Assembly: GCA_032433595.1 (NCBI GenBank)
Contig: JASWJB010000066.1
Coordinates: 1 to 64,000 of the forward strand
Source: Conoideocrella luteorostrata
Taxonomy: Eukaryota > Ascomycota > Sordariomycetes > Hypocreales > Clavicipitaceae
Direction: 5' to 3'
Length of the DNA: 64,000 nt
Shown: in pieces, positions 33,695 to 45,465 of the stretch
Layout of the letters: the number at the start of each line of letters is the position of its first letter
Position numbering within the stretch: the stretch's first letter is position 1
Notes under the pieces: generated by a model
Database searches by the model: none
What the model saw: the letters and a program-made list of their open reading frames with translations, nothing else
What the model was told of the DNA's origin: nothing
Translations under genes and position numbers: made by a program

Positions 33695-35225
33695 GGACCT
33701 TTACACATTGGCTAGTGATTTTGGAGAAAAGGTTTCCATTTTCTTATTTTCTTATTTTCATTTTTATATTGTATTGTTTGTCTTTCTCACTCGTGGTTCC
33801 GCTGTTTGTGCTACTCTATCAGATTTTGAATGCTCGAAAGAACTTGGACTTAATCTTAGAAATTGATGATGCGTACGCCGTCTTTGTATTTTCCTACCTC
33901 AATGTCTTGCGTCGAATCTTGCATGCCTTGAGATTATCTATGTGTTGATGTTACTTCATGTTCTGGTATATTTCAGATCAAACCTAGATTGATCTAGGAG
34001 TAGAGAGCAAAACGTTGTTACAACCGAAGATGTCTTGTACATGGCGCTTTTAGGTGGGTGTATGTATGTATTTTGATTGTCGTCGAATGGCTTGATAGTC
34101 GCTCAGGTCCGTCTGTTACACAGGACATACCACCGTTTTATTCATAACTTCGGTACCGTGAGTAGCCACTTTCAAAAGGTGAATAATTTACTTCATATCA
34201 CTGATTTAATACTAAGATTTTTTGATGTGACAGCCAGGAGATTGGGCAAACCGTTTACCTCAGCTCATGTATGCGAAAAATATAAGTCGCGCGCTCGTTT
34301 CAAGTTCAGAACTACGCTGATGCAGCGCGTCGCGAAACCGCCGCAGTGGCTATTGCAGGACAGGAATCGAGCTCAACCACTCGTACCCAGAAGTCCTTTA
34401 ATGCTATCTCAAGCTGAAATTACTTGCTCATTAAAGACCGCAGGTTTCGCCGTAAAGAAGTGAAATTTTGGTCATATACAAGCAATTATAGCAAGAAGAC
34501 AAGGAAATTCGCTTCATAAGATCTGCCAGCAATCCAAATAGCGAAAAGCCATTGTGCCATGCCATCAGTTGTTGAGATAAGAATCGCCTCCGTCAGGAAG
34601 ATCAGTGCCGTAAATAGCTAGATTAGTGAGGGAATTAGTGAAACAGCTGTAAGAGTTACAAGATGACTGCAGGAAGTTTTCAGCTGTGCAAGGGCACGCA
34701 AGGTAGCGGGGAGAATCCGAGGTAACCGAATGAATCCGCCGGATTAGATGAGTCCGGAATCTAGGCACAAAAGGAAGGAATTCCCCGTCAATTTTGGACG
34801 CATCAGACATAAATTCCATCAATTTCTATCTGTTTCCTATCACTTTTCCACTGTACAATTGTTTTAGCCTCAATAACGTAACCTCAGCGCCTGGCAACGG
34901 CTGTGCTAGATTGCCAATCACAACAGTAAATGCAACGACTTTCTATTTCCAAAACAGGCGGTTTCACTTGTTAGCCATCACACTGTTCGCAAACAGCGGC
35001 GTGAAGTTATTAAACCTCAAGCAGGCAGTAGCGATATAAGTTGAGCCACCGGCAGGCACAGCGCGTTACAAGATCAGCCCGATGCACTCTCAACGTCGGC
35101 TGCTCTGTCTATTTGAGAAATTAGCCATAGCACCAAACCTAAGCACAAAATGGAAGCAAGAGGATAGCGAATATACAGCGGTAGAGATACTCACTAATAT
35201 GAGACGACAGTTTAAAATAGATTTT
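33695..35225. other. Intergenic region after the NRPS
   Basis: No supportable gene. T-rich DNA directly after the stop (33735-33800) could form the 3' end region. Further on, short frames (34077-34463, 34794-35039) have no domain and lack good starts. Confidence 0.45.
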
Positions 35226-35861
35226 TTAATCGCTGGAAAAGAACTGAACATGGTTGAGCTCCTGGAGGATTCCCTGGAAAAAAGGACCAATCATCACGTC
35301 CCTCACCACGTACTCACGGCCTTTAGCCAAAGCCGTCAGACGCTTAATTTCATCATCGGTAAGACGATTATAGAAAATATGATTATTTCGCGGTTGAGTT
35401 CCATCCAAGTAAAGAGTCATACGAAGTTCATAGGGCTCAGGGTGGATACGACGCATTGTATCAGATAGGGTATCAGCATATGATGACTGATGTAATAGCT
35501 CGACCGAGGTAATGTTTTGCTCAACCAAAGTATCAAAATCATACTCCAACCATCTACTTGCAGCCGCAGCGAAGCATTGACCGTCAACAGAACCGGGCTT
35601 GGATCCAGTTATAGAAGAAAAGGAAATTCGATCCAAAGGCTTACTCAAGGCGTAATCCTCGTCAACTTCAACAGCGAGAGAAGTTTTGATCTGACGCACT
35701 TCCATTGCAATGTCATGATCAAGAGTTGCGCCTTCTGTTGAGGCTTTGGGTAGAAATGAAGCCACCACAGACCCCGGAAAAGGTGAAAGACAGAGAAACA
35801 AGAGTAGAGTATTTAGAAAAATAGCCATAGCAGAAAAACAACGGATTCTTGGTAAATGCAT
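35226..35861 (-). CDS. Predicted secreted protein of unknown function
   Basis: An uninterrupted 211-residue frame starting with ATG. Residues of about 12-34 form a hydrophobic signal peptide; a second ATG at 35828 (residue 12) would put the signal right at the N-terminus. The mature part is acidic, has one cysteine and one N-x-T glycosylation site (NIT), and ends in a hydrophobic-aromatic tail. I recognise no family. Codon flow and the signal peptide make it more likely real than random, and gene-poor surroundings with enterotoxin-like and STAND genes would suit an effector. That role is a guess. Confidence 0.55.
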   Translation of the reverse strand: MHLPRIRCFSAMAIFLNTLLLFLCLSPFPGSVVASFLPKASTEGATLDHDIAMEVRQIKTSLAVEVDEDYALSKPLDRISFSSITGSKPGSVDGQCFAAAASRWLEYDFDTLVEQNITSVELLHQSSYADTLSDTMRRIHPEPYELRMTLYLDGTQPRNNHIFYNRLTDDEIKRLTALAKGREYVVRDVMIGPFFQGILQELNHVQFFSSD

Positions 35862-36500
35862 AGCTCAAGCTTAGTAGCAACAAAAATATATTAAAATTGG
35901 TTGGAAAAGAATTCCAATAGAGTATTTATGGATGATTATGTATATGAGGATTGATAGTTTACTTTTCAGCAATACTGTCACAGGCTATATAAGATGGACT
36001 ATTCGCGTTATTAGTGTGGAGCTTCACCCTTTGCTGAGTTTTGTAACAAATACGATACGAAAGTAGACCAGTACATTTACGGGCGATGCCGAGCTTGTTC
36101 AGATCATAGTATGACTCAGTATATACCCTGCAAAGGAAAACGGGGGATGACATGAGTAGTGGTTCGATGATAACTAACAAATGGAAAGGGACAGGAATTC
36201 GAGAGCTGCTCGCGCTCTTGCCGAAGTCCTGATGTCGCTGCTCGGGATAAGTTGGGTCGAAGAATCACGCTTAGTCGTCTAAAGTGCAGACAGGGATGTG
36301 GATCGGCTACTACCGCCCTTAACAAGCGAAATTATTACCACCTGGTACATTACAAGCAGTGCCACGCTTGGCCAGATCATGGCATGGCATGACTCAGTAT
36401 ATACCCAGAAAGGAAATGGGGTTCGGTTAAAGGGTTAGGTCTATTTTGCTAAAGAAAGCCGACGGGTATTTTCCTAGAAACATGAAAGGTCACGCGCGGT
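35862..36500. other. AT-rich intergenic stretch with a direct repeat
   Basis: No gene seen. It contains two diverged copies of a 75-base element (36071-36146 and 36345-36421). Confidence 0.5.
36071..36421. repeat. Pair of diverged direct repeats, about 75 bases each
   Basis: Copies at 36071-36146 and 36345-36421 share the order gtacat...tgcc...agatcat...gactcagtatataccc...aaaggaaa..gggg. Both contain small indels. The origin is unknown; they could be remnants of a terminal repeat or a duplicated promoter. Confidence 0.5.
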
Positions 36501-38600
36501 TTAGGTTGGGTTCAATACCTGCGTGTGGGTTTGTTCGGATAAAGTTCCGCCAGTGGTTTTCAAGCTACGAGGTTGTTGATCCAGAAGACGCTTAATGCGG
36601 TTGCAATCTGCCGTACACACGAGATCAAGTGACATTTTATCGTTGATGTCAAGGAAAATGATTGCATTATGTTGCACAAGCACATGAACGATGCTCTCCC
36701 TCGCATCATCCAGGTCAAGATCTTGTGTCCGAAAGCCGTCAGGGAAGCACTGGATGGCTAGGTGTAGCGGAATCGTCCACGCCCCATGAAACTGATTTAC
36801 TTTGGCACCATTCCGAAGGGGTATGCTCACAGCTTGGTGATTGCCAGACTCAACGGCAACATGTAGCGATGTCTTGTACCAGTGGTTGCACGCACTGACG
36901 GCTGCACCTTGCTGGATGAAGATTTTCACGACCGTTGGATGAGCTTGCGGGCAGCCCACATGAGCGGCGTATCACGCCAATCCGCGGTCTTGTTTGTCCT
37001 GGCGTAATACTTTATGGGAAGCAATACGATAACTACATAGTTGCCTTGGGCTACATGCAAGAGCATAGGCCTACTAATGGCATCAACCTAATTAGCGTTT
37101 GCGCCACCTCGTAAAAGCGCCTCAAAGCGACAAGTATCATTTTCGTTCACTTCTTGGAGGAGCAATTTATATGCATTGAGATCCTAGTTGGAAAACAATC
37201 ATGGGGAGCCGCCTGAAAGTAGGTTGCATTTCAATTCACCCAATATGCGCTGCCCATGTCTGGCTTCAGCAGCTTGTTCATTTGTCCGTGGATACTCCCT
37301 GTCAACACAAAATGAACAAGCTCTGATTGCGCAGCAATTATTGTATATTATAACCTTTGACACTCCCTGATAATTACCTTGGCTACTGCAGCTGATGTGG
37401 CAGCTGTATATTGCCGCCAGCCCTTGGTCTCATGGCTATCTGCATGGTCATAAATTCTTTCGATGGTAATACTAGGTAAATCATTCCAGATGTCTCTTTC
37501 CATCCCAAACGCCTAGACCCTGTGATTTTGAGCAAGTCAATCGCTCTCCTCCCCTGACTTGACAAAGTTGTCAGGCCCCGAACCGACCAATGACAATCCT
37601 CGGTCCTTTTATGGAATCGATGATTGTTGGAATCCTGCCGCCAAGCACACAACAAGAGCACGGAGCGAGTCACGTGGTCACCTTTCGGCCACCCTATTTA
37701 TACGAGTATCGTAGGCATCGTACCTTGACTTGTTTTTCCCCTCTTAGATAGACAGAGATTATTATTGAATATATTGCATTTGAAGCCGATGATCTAGATC
37801 ATTGCACAACCCTGTGCAACCCACAATGATACGAGTTCTTATGACATGCTCTTTGCTGCAACTCAAATCCTCACAGTGCAACACATGGGACGAATCGTAT
37901 GCGGACGTCGGACTTGAATTGCATAATGTACAAATTTCTTGGCCATCATCAGATGATTCGTGGTGTTTGTGGTAGTAGGTCGGTTTGAACATTTGGTCAG
38001 CGCCGATTTTGGGCTGAGTATTCTACGGAATCTTGTGCTCTAGTGCAACCCTGGATCAGTGAAATAGCTGCGCTCTGTTCTAATTGAGTCAACCAGGGTT
38101 TGGTCGATAACTTCTTGAAAAGTCGTTGAATATGCACAGCCGGCAAGCTAAGCTTCTCCTAGGCGATATCTCTAAGTTGAAACCCACCGGCGTCGAGACA
38201 GTGCCGGCCACAGTCGTGTTGCAGAATAGTCTTACTGATATCCACGTGGCAAAGCAAAGGTATACGTCCTGCTGGCCGTTTACCTCCTTTAGCGGAATAG
38301 CCCCACAAGTACCCAAATGCAGGGCGATTCGAAGCGCTGCATAGCTTTTTTGAAGCGCAATCATGAAGCCCTTCAGCTCCTCGGCACTAGGTAAAAGAGC
38401 CATCACAACATCGAATCCACCAATACGACCAACACGGTACAATTTATTGTCTCCAACTGCACATCCGTAATCATCATGGATGTTATCGAACAGCGGCGAA
38501 ACATCGTGGAATTCGTCGTCTTCAGTACAAACAATGTCAACATCAAAATCGGCGCGGTCGAACGGTGGGAGTGGGCTAAACCGTCTAGAATACAGGCTTC
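36501..38600 (-). pseudogene. Decayed nucleoside-phosphorylase-like/ankyrin gene
   Basis: Read right to left, collinear fragments of a fungal PNP_UDP-type domain appear. FDVDIVCTEDDEFHD and GRIGGFDVVMALLP lie at 38590-38390 and LHLGTCGAIPLK near 38310. After a frame change, DISKTILQHDCGR lies near 38235. A LFKPTYYHKHH...CTLCNSSP block is at 37995-37890, and YDHADSHETKGWRQYTAATSAA is at 37460-37385. A linker with TNEQAAEARHGQRILGEL (37290-37225) leads to ankyrin repeats from 37150 to 36501. There are an in-frame TAG near 37091 and a frame change near 36960 inside a TPLMWAA repeat. No start codon is visible. The intact form is typical of fungal STAND-like or phosphorylase-ankyrin allorecognition proteins. 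A few breaks could be unrecognised introns, but at least two lie inside conserved blocks. Confidence 0.7.
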
Positions 38601-41487
38601 AGAAAGCCTCACACAGCGCTTCTTGCAAGGTCTCCGCGTGGAAGGAAAACAACTCCGCGACCGGTCACCGTGTCTAAAAGAATATGCCGCTCAATACCTA
38701 AGACTTCTTTGGTCCGAAGAAGTCGTAATCCATAATGCAGTTGTTTCGCGACCAGCTACGCAGAGGAAAATGAACTCTAAGAACATGTTTCTCTGTGCTG
38801 ATAGTGCGCTGATAAGGACTGTAGGCGTAAAGTGTGATCGGGCCGCCAAAAAAAAAAGTTCCGCTAGCCGTCTGCTAACAGCGCTAGTGCTCGGAGTTGT
38901 ACGGAGTAGTGCAGCAATATGTGGAGCGATGGTTTGTTCGTGAGGCGGTGAGCGGTGTCCAAAAAAAAAAGAGAGGGTACGATATAAAAGCCTCTTTCCC
39001 CATGCACGAAATTCTCAATATTCTTCAAACATGATTATTCGTACTTTCCGCCTTTTCACCACCAATGTCATGTCTTACAACCTTCTCGACCCAGTCGTGA
39101 CATCCCGATACCCAGGTCTGCTCTGTCCATTCTCAGAACCGGAAACCTTGGGGCATCGAACCGAATCCAAGTCCATCCATGCTGGCTTAGCCGTCAATTC
39201 TGATGCTTTCACCTAAGCCTAAGAGTGGAGGTAGAAGCGGAAAGCGAATGGTGTCCATACGATGGCGATTTGTGTACAATCGCTCTCGCAATTCATTGAT
39301 CCATTGAAGTCCGGTACGTACGCGCTGTTGGCCTTTTCTAAATGACTTGATGATTATACAAATTCAAATCGCAAATGTCCGATCCACGCATGAGGATACA
39401 ACATTACCAATTAAGCAGACATATGACTCTGTCTTTACTCTCGTACTTGATTCACAAGCGACTTGCAAGGCGGGGCTTTGCTAACTTCAATTTCTTCCAG
39501 ATTACCCTTTCGATGTGTCTTGCCACCTCTCGACCTCGAGAATCACGGACGAGTGACGACCGATATATTATCGAATTTGCTGACCTCCCCTGCTGATATT
39601 GCATCTACTTAGGTTCCATGTCGATGAGATTCCCTTTTGAAAACTATTGTTCCCCTCCTTGCTCGACGTATAGATCAGCCACACATTGCCCAACAAGCCG
39701 CTCAGTGCGGTCTGTTCATGCCTGATATCAATAAGCGGAACTTGTTCGTAGATCCGTCCTTGGAGCAAGAGTATTGACTCGCTCTTTCGCTCAGCCTTGT
39801 TGGCTTGCATCCTCATCAACCGGTTCGCTTTGAGCTGGTGGGTGTTGCGGCACGGAAGGGTCTTTTCATGTGTACTTGACATGTTCTATTTCTCCCCATA
39901 CTCCAGCAGGCAATGTAAAATTTTTTTAGGCTACTCCCTAGAATCTGGTACTTCGCGCACTCCTTGCAACTGACCCGACCCACCGTTAATATTTACGCCG
40001 GAAACCTAGTATAGGATACGGCACATAGTCTTGCGTATGACAGGCTGAATCGCTTCCTCACATCACCAGTGAACGTTCTCTTACGATACGCCTGTATATA
40101 CATACCATCGCGTTGCACCTCGGCCAAAGATCCGCCGGCTCGGCTCCCCAGTGGCGGAATAAAGGAGCGAAAGATGGGCGGTCAAAGAAAGCCGCTGCGC
40201 CAACCTGAACCGGGAGACCCTGTCCCATTGTCAGCCTTTTTTCGTAGGACCGCTACTCCGTAGACAGTAGATCAAGAAAGGAGTCCAAGACTGTACGACC
40301 CCAAAACTTGCATTCCCTCCTGGGCTACCCACCAGAGCTCGCACTCCCACGCACAACTCTGCACCACGTACGGAGTAATTGTAGCGAGAGTCTATCATGG
40401 AGACGTCACGAAAGATTCATTCATCACGATACACAGCTAACATGTTCCTACGGCTAAAGAACCGCGCTTTGGGAAAGATATCTACTCAGTACATAAACGG
40501 CATCTTCTCCAATTTCCCTTGCGGCTTTGACCGCCTCTTCACCAGCTCAAGATGTTAGAGGGTGGCTTGTTAACTCCTTGCTTCTTGTCTTGACATGCAC
40601 GCCCGACATTAGTATTATTTTAGCAAGTTATTATCATGTCTTATATGATCCAACAGTTGTGCGGGAGAAAAAGAGCCTCCTGTCGGAACAATTAACCGCT
40701 CGACCACTGAAGCAAAGTGTAGGCCTACTGATTTTTTTTTCCAGTGGCTGTAATTAGGTCTTATATTCCACGCAACGCGTCTTGGCTGGCGCAACTGTGT
40801 TTACGTGGATTTTAGGCTTGACCAGTTTGGTTCAGCCAAATAAAATAGCTATGAGAGGGGCCTAGGCCTGACTGTCTAAGTGAATTATCAAAGGTCACAA
40901 TACGCCATAATTGCCACACAATTTGAGCACGTTCTTTTTGTGGTGACACATTGCCTTCGGGCATTGACCTTTGCAACCATTACGCATAGACATCCTTCAA
41001 CGTGATATTGCAGACCCCAAACAGCCCTAAACCTAGGCGCTTGGGAATGAGAGACTATCACAGACGTACTATCTAGTTCAAGCCACAGGCTACACATGGT
41101 CTTACGTTTGACAAACAAAATCGCTTCCTCGCATCTCACCTTGGCGGTATCTGATATCGATGAAAACATACAAGCTGTATCGGAGTACGCGTAGAATTGT
41201 ATGCAAACATGACACCGACGTTAGGCCTTGCTCAATGTCATCATAACTATTTCATGCAGTAAGATGCTCTGCTGGATCGTGCGCTCTGCGGCTACTGACT
41301 GCACATAGGGATGGCACCCAAATAGTACGATTTCTGACACCCTTGTGCTATTAAGCGACTCGTAACTAACTATTGTCGCTTCCCTCCTCCAAAGCCCAGT
41401 CTTTGTCCGCTAGTCGTAGCAGCAGAATTATGCTTTCCTTGCTAATTCGCAATTCTCGTATCTTGCGAAGGATAATAAACTAAAGCA
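38601..41487. other. Gene-poor stretch between two allorecognition-type loci
   Basis: No supportable gene. Short frames at 38476-38943, 39568-39882 and 40888-41169 have no recognisable domain. It contains TACGGAGTA-type words at 38902, 40252 and 40371, and poly-A runs at 38846-38858 and 38960-38970. Confidence 0.45.
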
Positions 41488-44400
41488 CTACTCGGCTGAC
41501 CTTGACCAAGTATGAGACTGATCATGACACTTCCTATCCATTTTATCGCACTCTAAGCATATCCAAAAATTTCCACCAGAACAAGTTGTGCATACATAAT
41601 AAATATCTCCCTCTGGAATGCAAATCGTGCAAATATCGCACCAAGCTGCTAACTCGTTGTAAACAACAGGAAAATTTTCCGGCAGCGTGCCGTTTGGGTC
41701 TTTTGTTTCCGTAACCTGGGCATATTGACGAATAAGGTCACATATCCTAATATGTCCGCTTTCACTCGCCCACAAGTCCAATGACTTCCCAAAAAAAGTC
41801 GGTATTCCAGTGGAGGGCTTCTGAGTCATAAGTAAATACTCAGTTACCTCTTCATGCCCATTTCTCACAGCGGTATATAGAGGCATTAAATCGTAACGGT
41901 CTAGAATATGAAGTCCAGTGGCATCTAGTTCAGCCAACAATTGAACAGTGGCCTTCTGGCCACACATTGCGGCATGGAATAATGCTGTCCGACCATTATT
42001 ATCCTGATAGGCACAGCAGCTTTGCTCATTTTGAAGCAATAGTTCCACAATTAGTACATGCCCATGTCTTGCTGCCATAATAAATGGCGTTTCTCCAGTG
42101 TTGTTTGGAACTGAAATATCGGCTCCGTTCTTTAGCAGCAGCTTGACAACGTCCAATTGCCCCTGTCGACAAGCTTCGTATATTGGCGTCCATCCATAAT
42201 TATCCATACTATTAATATCGGCCCCTTGCTCGATAAGTAGCTTAGCTACTTCGAAGTGCTTATGTGCAACAGCCGCATGTAGCGGTGTCCATCCTTTATA
42301 AGTAGAAATTGTGATATCGGCCCCGTTCTCTAAGAGCAGCTTGACAACTTCTAGATGTCCCCCATTCGAGGCTCCATGTACTGGTGTCCATCCATTGCTG
42401 CTTGGAACTGTGATATCGGCCCCGTTCTCTAAGAGCAGCTTGACAACTTCTAGATGTCCCTCATTCGAGGCTTCATTTACTGGAGTCCATCCATTTCTGC
42501 TTAGAACTGTGATGTCGGCCCCGTTCTCTAAGAGCAGCTTGACAACTTCTAGATGTCCCTCATACGAGGCTTCATTTACTGGAGTCCTTCCGTCGCCGTT
42601 TGGAACCGTGATGTCAGCCCCATTCTCTAGGAGCAGCTTGACAACTTCTAGGTGTCCCTTATACGAGGCTCCATTTACTAGTGTCCATCCATTGCTGCTT
42701 GGAACTGTGATATCGGCCCCGTTCTCTAAGAGCAGCTTGACAACTTCTAGATGTCCCTCATACGAGGCTTCATTTACTGGAGTCCATCCATCGCCGTTTA
42801 GAACTGTGATATCGGCCCCGTTCTCTAAGAGCAGCTTGACAACTTCTAGATGTCCCCCATACGAGGCTCCATGTACTGGTGTCCATCCATCGCTGCATGG
42901 AACTGTGATGTCAGCCCCTCCGCCTAACAGCAACTTAACGATCTCTAGGTGCCCATTTTGCGCAGCCAGGAGCAACGAAGTTTGCCCTTGCCTGTTCTGT
43001 GAAGATTCATTGACGCCATTCTTCAGAAGAAAACCGACCACATCTAAATACCCTTCCGCCGGTGCCGCGCGGAGAGCAGCCCCAGTGGAATCAGGTCGGG
43101 CAATCAAGCCGTTGGTTCGTTGCATAATCCGTTGCACCGCATCTACAAGACCAAGGCATGATGCATAATACAGTGGGTCTGTAGCTTGTTTTTCGATATA
43201 CCGTCTCTCATGAGACTGTAAGTCAAAGAATCGTCTCCATAGGCCCCAAACAGGGTTTTTCTCATCAAATAACAAACTCATTAGACTTGTGATCTCGGAG
43301 TCGCCTGAAGCAGCAGCATGAACGTGTCGATACCATGAGCTACCTGCATACTGTCGAAAGAAGCCGATAACTCCTGCAGGCTCTTTCCAGATAGCTGGCA
43401 TGTTTACGTATTGTAAACAAAGCTTAGCAAGCACACTATTCTGATATATCTCGGTAAGTATGTGGACGTTCATTGATCCTCCATTGCGTAACATCCTGGT
43501 CACAAGATACTGTTTAACAGAATGGTGAGTAAGATGTAGGGTATGAAGCCCGATGTCACTATCCGAATCTGATCCCGTATGACGCACTTCAACCAGAGAA
43601 GCGCAGATGTCGATTATCTCGGTTTTGACATACTCTTCATCCATGGGTTCGGGCATCTCCTCTAACAATATGCTTTCATCGTTGTTATAAATAAGAACAG
43701 CTTCAGTGATCTCGCGCACTGTTAATGGTCGAATAGCAAACGCTGCCCAACGCAAGATAGAGATAGCCCTTTCTCTCTCAGCTTCTTTTGAGGCATGGAT
43801 CTTCTCCCAATTCCGATCATATAAATGTTCTAGTCCAGAGGGAGTTTGGTTAATAGTATCCAATAATTGCTTCTTATTTTTTCCTCCACGTAGATCCTTC
43901 GCTTGCATCTTAAGCCATAAAAACTGTCCTTGGCATCTTTCAAGCATTTTCAGAGAGATCTCATCCTTGGTTGCGTCTGATTTTTTCGGCAGCTTCTTGT
44001 TAATAAGTTGTCGAGAATAAGTTACTGTATCTAGCTGCACGTCTTCTTCTGTGATTTTGTACTCAGAGAGGTTACTAGTTTCGAGGATACTCCGAATATC
44101 GCGCTCATCACGGCTTACAACTAAGACTCGTGATTCTGTATGAGCGATCGTGTCCTTCACGGAGGATAGGAAGTCCACCACTGGGTGCTCCTTGTATGTT
44201 AATTCGCTGGTGAGTGAAGCACATTCATCTAATCCATCCACGACAAAGGTACAGTGCGGAATACTATGAACAAGCTCTTGGAATAGCTCAATCAAAATTG
44301 ACCTTGTTGGTGGTTGAAAGGATAATGCCCACTTCTTGCGCACAATCGCGAGCGCTGCAGAGGTTGACATAAGCTGGGAAATCCATGATTGTATTGCAGC

Positions 44401-45465
44401 GAAGGGATCCTCGCGACTTTCGAAATCGGACGAAAAAAAGAAATGCGCCACTGGTGTCCGGAGATTTGAACGAAGGTGCTCTAATATCCTACTGCAGAGG
44501 ATAGTCTTTCCAAAGCCAGCAGGTCCATTGACCCAAAGAAGCTTGGAGGCTCTTGGTTCGAAGTCATTAGAAACCCAGTTCTGGAATTCAGCTCGGGTGA
44601 GGATCCAGTCACACGTGCCCATGAGTCTATTTTGTTTGGAGACTTCGTATACGTCATTTGGGCTGTGCTTACCCCTTAGCCAAGTATGGATTTCCCTTTG
44701 TTCATCAACTAAAAATGTTAGCATCGAGCGAAGACCATTGACATCATGAATGGTTATACCTTTTAACTCTTTTTCCATTCTAGCCAACAGTTCTTGTACC
44801 TCAAGCAATGATGATCCCATGTTCATGGAGCTGTCTGCATATTTGGTCAAAAATTTGTGCATCTTTTCCGCGTACTTTGATGTCACCCTGCGGCTAACGT
44901 CGGCGAGTTCTTGGTTGCAATAGACGCGTGCCAAGTTTCTTTAGGTTTATTTCAGGATTTACTCACAATTTCCAAACCCTCCGGTATCGCCAGCAGGTAC
45001 CAAGTTATACAAGCTCTGTACCAATGACGCTAACCGTTGAACTTGCTCGACACGCTTTACCTTCTCTGTCAGCGCCCACCGAATCTTCTTTGCCCGGGAT
45101 TCCATAGGCGCGGTAAGAGTAGGAGTGTGGCAATCTTTGCGGTCCTTTCCGGCTAGCTTCGACTGAAAAGGAACAGCGTCCTCACGGCCAATGTTTGTGA
45201 TAATCAGCAGCAACTCCCGGACGGTGGAGAGAATCTGCGGATCATCGAGCAATTGGTGGTGGTCATCTAGTAAGCTGTCGTCTCTTAAACCAACAGCTGC
45301 ACCCCAGTTTTGCAAACGAATCTTTTCGGCTTTAAATTGAGTTGATAGACAACGCGAGTCGTTTCCAAACTCCTTGTACGAATCGATCTTCTCCAGAGCA
45401 TCCATACAGGAGCCAAAGAGGCCAAGAAGCCCTATAGCTCCAACAGCAAGTCCCACTGGCTCCAT
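41488..45465 (-). CDS. STAND protein: HeLo-type domain, NACHT, ankyrin repeats, zinc finger
   Basis: Tentative two-exon model: 45465-44963 and 44893-41488 (69-base intron, GTAAAT donor, GTTAG acceptor), 1302 residues. The first exon resembles the HeLo/prion-inhibition domain (GLFGSCMDALEKI, then KIRLQNWGAAVGL), a membrane-active cell-death domain in HET-S. The second exon has NACHT Walker A GPAGFGKT and Walker B VVDGLDE. About eleven ankyrin repeats follow, six of them nearly identical 33-residue units (GHLEVVKLLLENGADITV). It ends in a Cys/His-rich zinc finger (CDICTIC, CTTC, CLEC, HDQSH), ZZ-like. The NACHT frame has no ATG at its 5' end, which supports it being a downstream exon. The exact junction is uncertain. 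The role, by family, is a non-self recognition or immune-type receptor that would trigger cell death. Confidence 0.8.
42305..42905 (-). repeat. Near-identical 99-base ankyrin repeat array
   Basis: Six tandem 99-base units inside the STAND gene. They share almost the same core (ccgttctctaagagcagctt and flanks), with differences concentrated in a few codons. The flanking ankyrin repeats are much more diverged, so the block is homogenised or recently expanded. Confidence 0.9.

Noticed and set aside
34300..34410. tRNA-like 3' half (a T-arm-like ggaatcgagctc word)
   Set aside because: No acceptor stem, D-arm or anticodon arm could be folded by eye.
42311..43168. 285-codon plus-strand frame with repeating units
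   Set aside because: It is the antisense of the homogenised ankyrin array; its regularity comes from the repeats.
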